Assembly: GCA_033964015.1 (NCBI GenBank)
Contig: CM066923.1
Location: forward strand, 21,873,739-21,937,738
Length of the DNA stretch: 64,000 nt
Source: Scolanthus callimorphus
Lineage: Eukaryota; Cnidaria; Anthozoa; Actiniaria; Edwardsiidae
Direction: 5' to 3'
Part shown: positions 63,843 to 64,000 of the stretch, in pieces
Layout of the letters: every line of letters begins with the position of its first letter
How positions within the stretch are numbered: position 1 is the stretch's first letter
Program-made: the position numbers and the translations under genes
Notes under the pieces: generated by a model
Database searches by the model: none
What the model saw: the letters and a program-made list of their open reading frames with translations, nothing else
What the model was told of the DNA's origin: nothing

Positions 63843-64000
63843 TTTGTACGTACTTCTCTTCTTGTCCACTAGAGGTTCTTTCTGGTTAGACCATGGCGTC
63901 AATAGCGGTAAAAATGAAGTATGTATTAAAAACCCTGATAAGGCTGGTCCGCCTCGATTAGTTAGTCTATTTGCGTAAAAGTCTGAATAAAAAAGCCTGA

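Overview
The window reads as nuclear DNA of an early-branching animal, most likely an anthozoan cnidarian such as a stony coral. The reasons are short phase-consistent exons in long AT-rich introns, many small inverted-repeat (MITE-like) elements, a tandem array of single-exon class A GPCR genes, and an Ig/FN3 receptor of the kind expanded in cnidarians. The species assignment is an inference from gene content. No prokaryotic feature, CRISPR array, rRNA gene or convincing intact tRNA gene was seen.

Left part (about 1-39.4 kb, + strand): 20 exons of one divergent dynein heavy chain gene, tentatively DNHD1-like. They run from late AAA4 through the stalk coiled coil, microtubule-binding domain and AAA5 into AAA6. 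Every intron joins in phase; only the acceptor of the exon near 29.1 kb is uncertain. The gene is open at both ends: exons before AAA4 lie left of the window, and no exon after 39,363 was found.

Nested inside the 16 kb dynein intron (8,822-25,078), on the - strand, is an apparently complete gene for a type I membrane receptor. It has a leader exon (present twice), two V-set-like domains without the usual cysteines, two I-set Ig domains, two FN3 domains, one transmembrane helix and a tyrosine-rich tail built from four exons including a 19-nt micro-exon. The second V-set-like exon carries a 1-nt frameshift.

Right part (about 40.3-64 kb, mostly - strand): a birth-and-death array of related intronless class A GPCR genes. 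Four are intact (start codons at 43,135, 46,560, 54,011 and 63,842). One is cut at helix 8 by a nonsense codon. Two have frameshifts, one is split by an intragenic inversion, and a second receptor type survives as one pseudogene and two fragments. The younger repeat units are about 2.1 kb, or about 2.5 kb where they carry a 0.4 kb MITE. Each of six units carries a tRNA-Thr-like sequence downstream of its receptor, and most receptor genes share an upstream block containing a two-codon uORF.

Introns and spacers carry many repeats: 19-, 20-, 84-, about 115- and about 125-bp tandem arrays, several MITE families in two to four copies, a 1.76 kb near-perfect palindrome flanked by TTAA, and a 0.86 kb element with GGGGCCCG ends.
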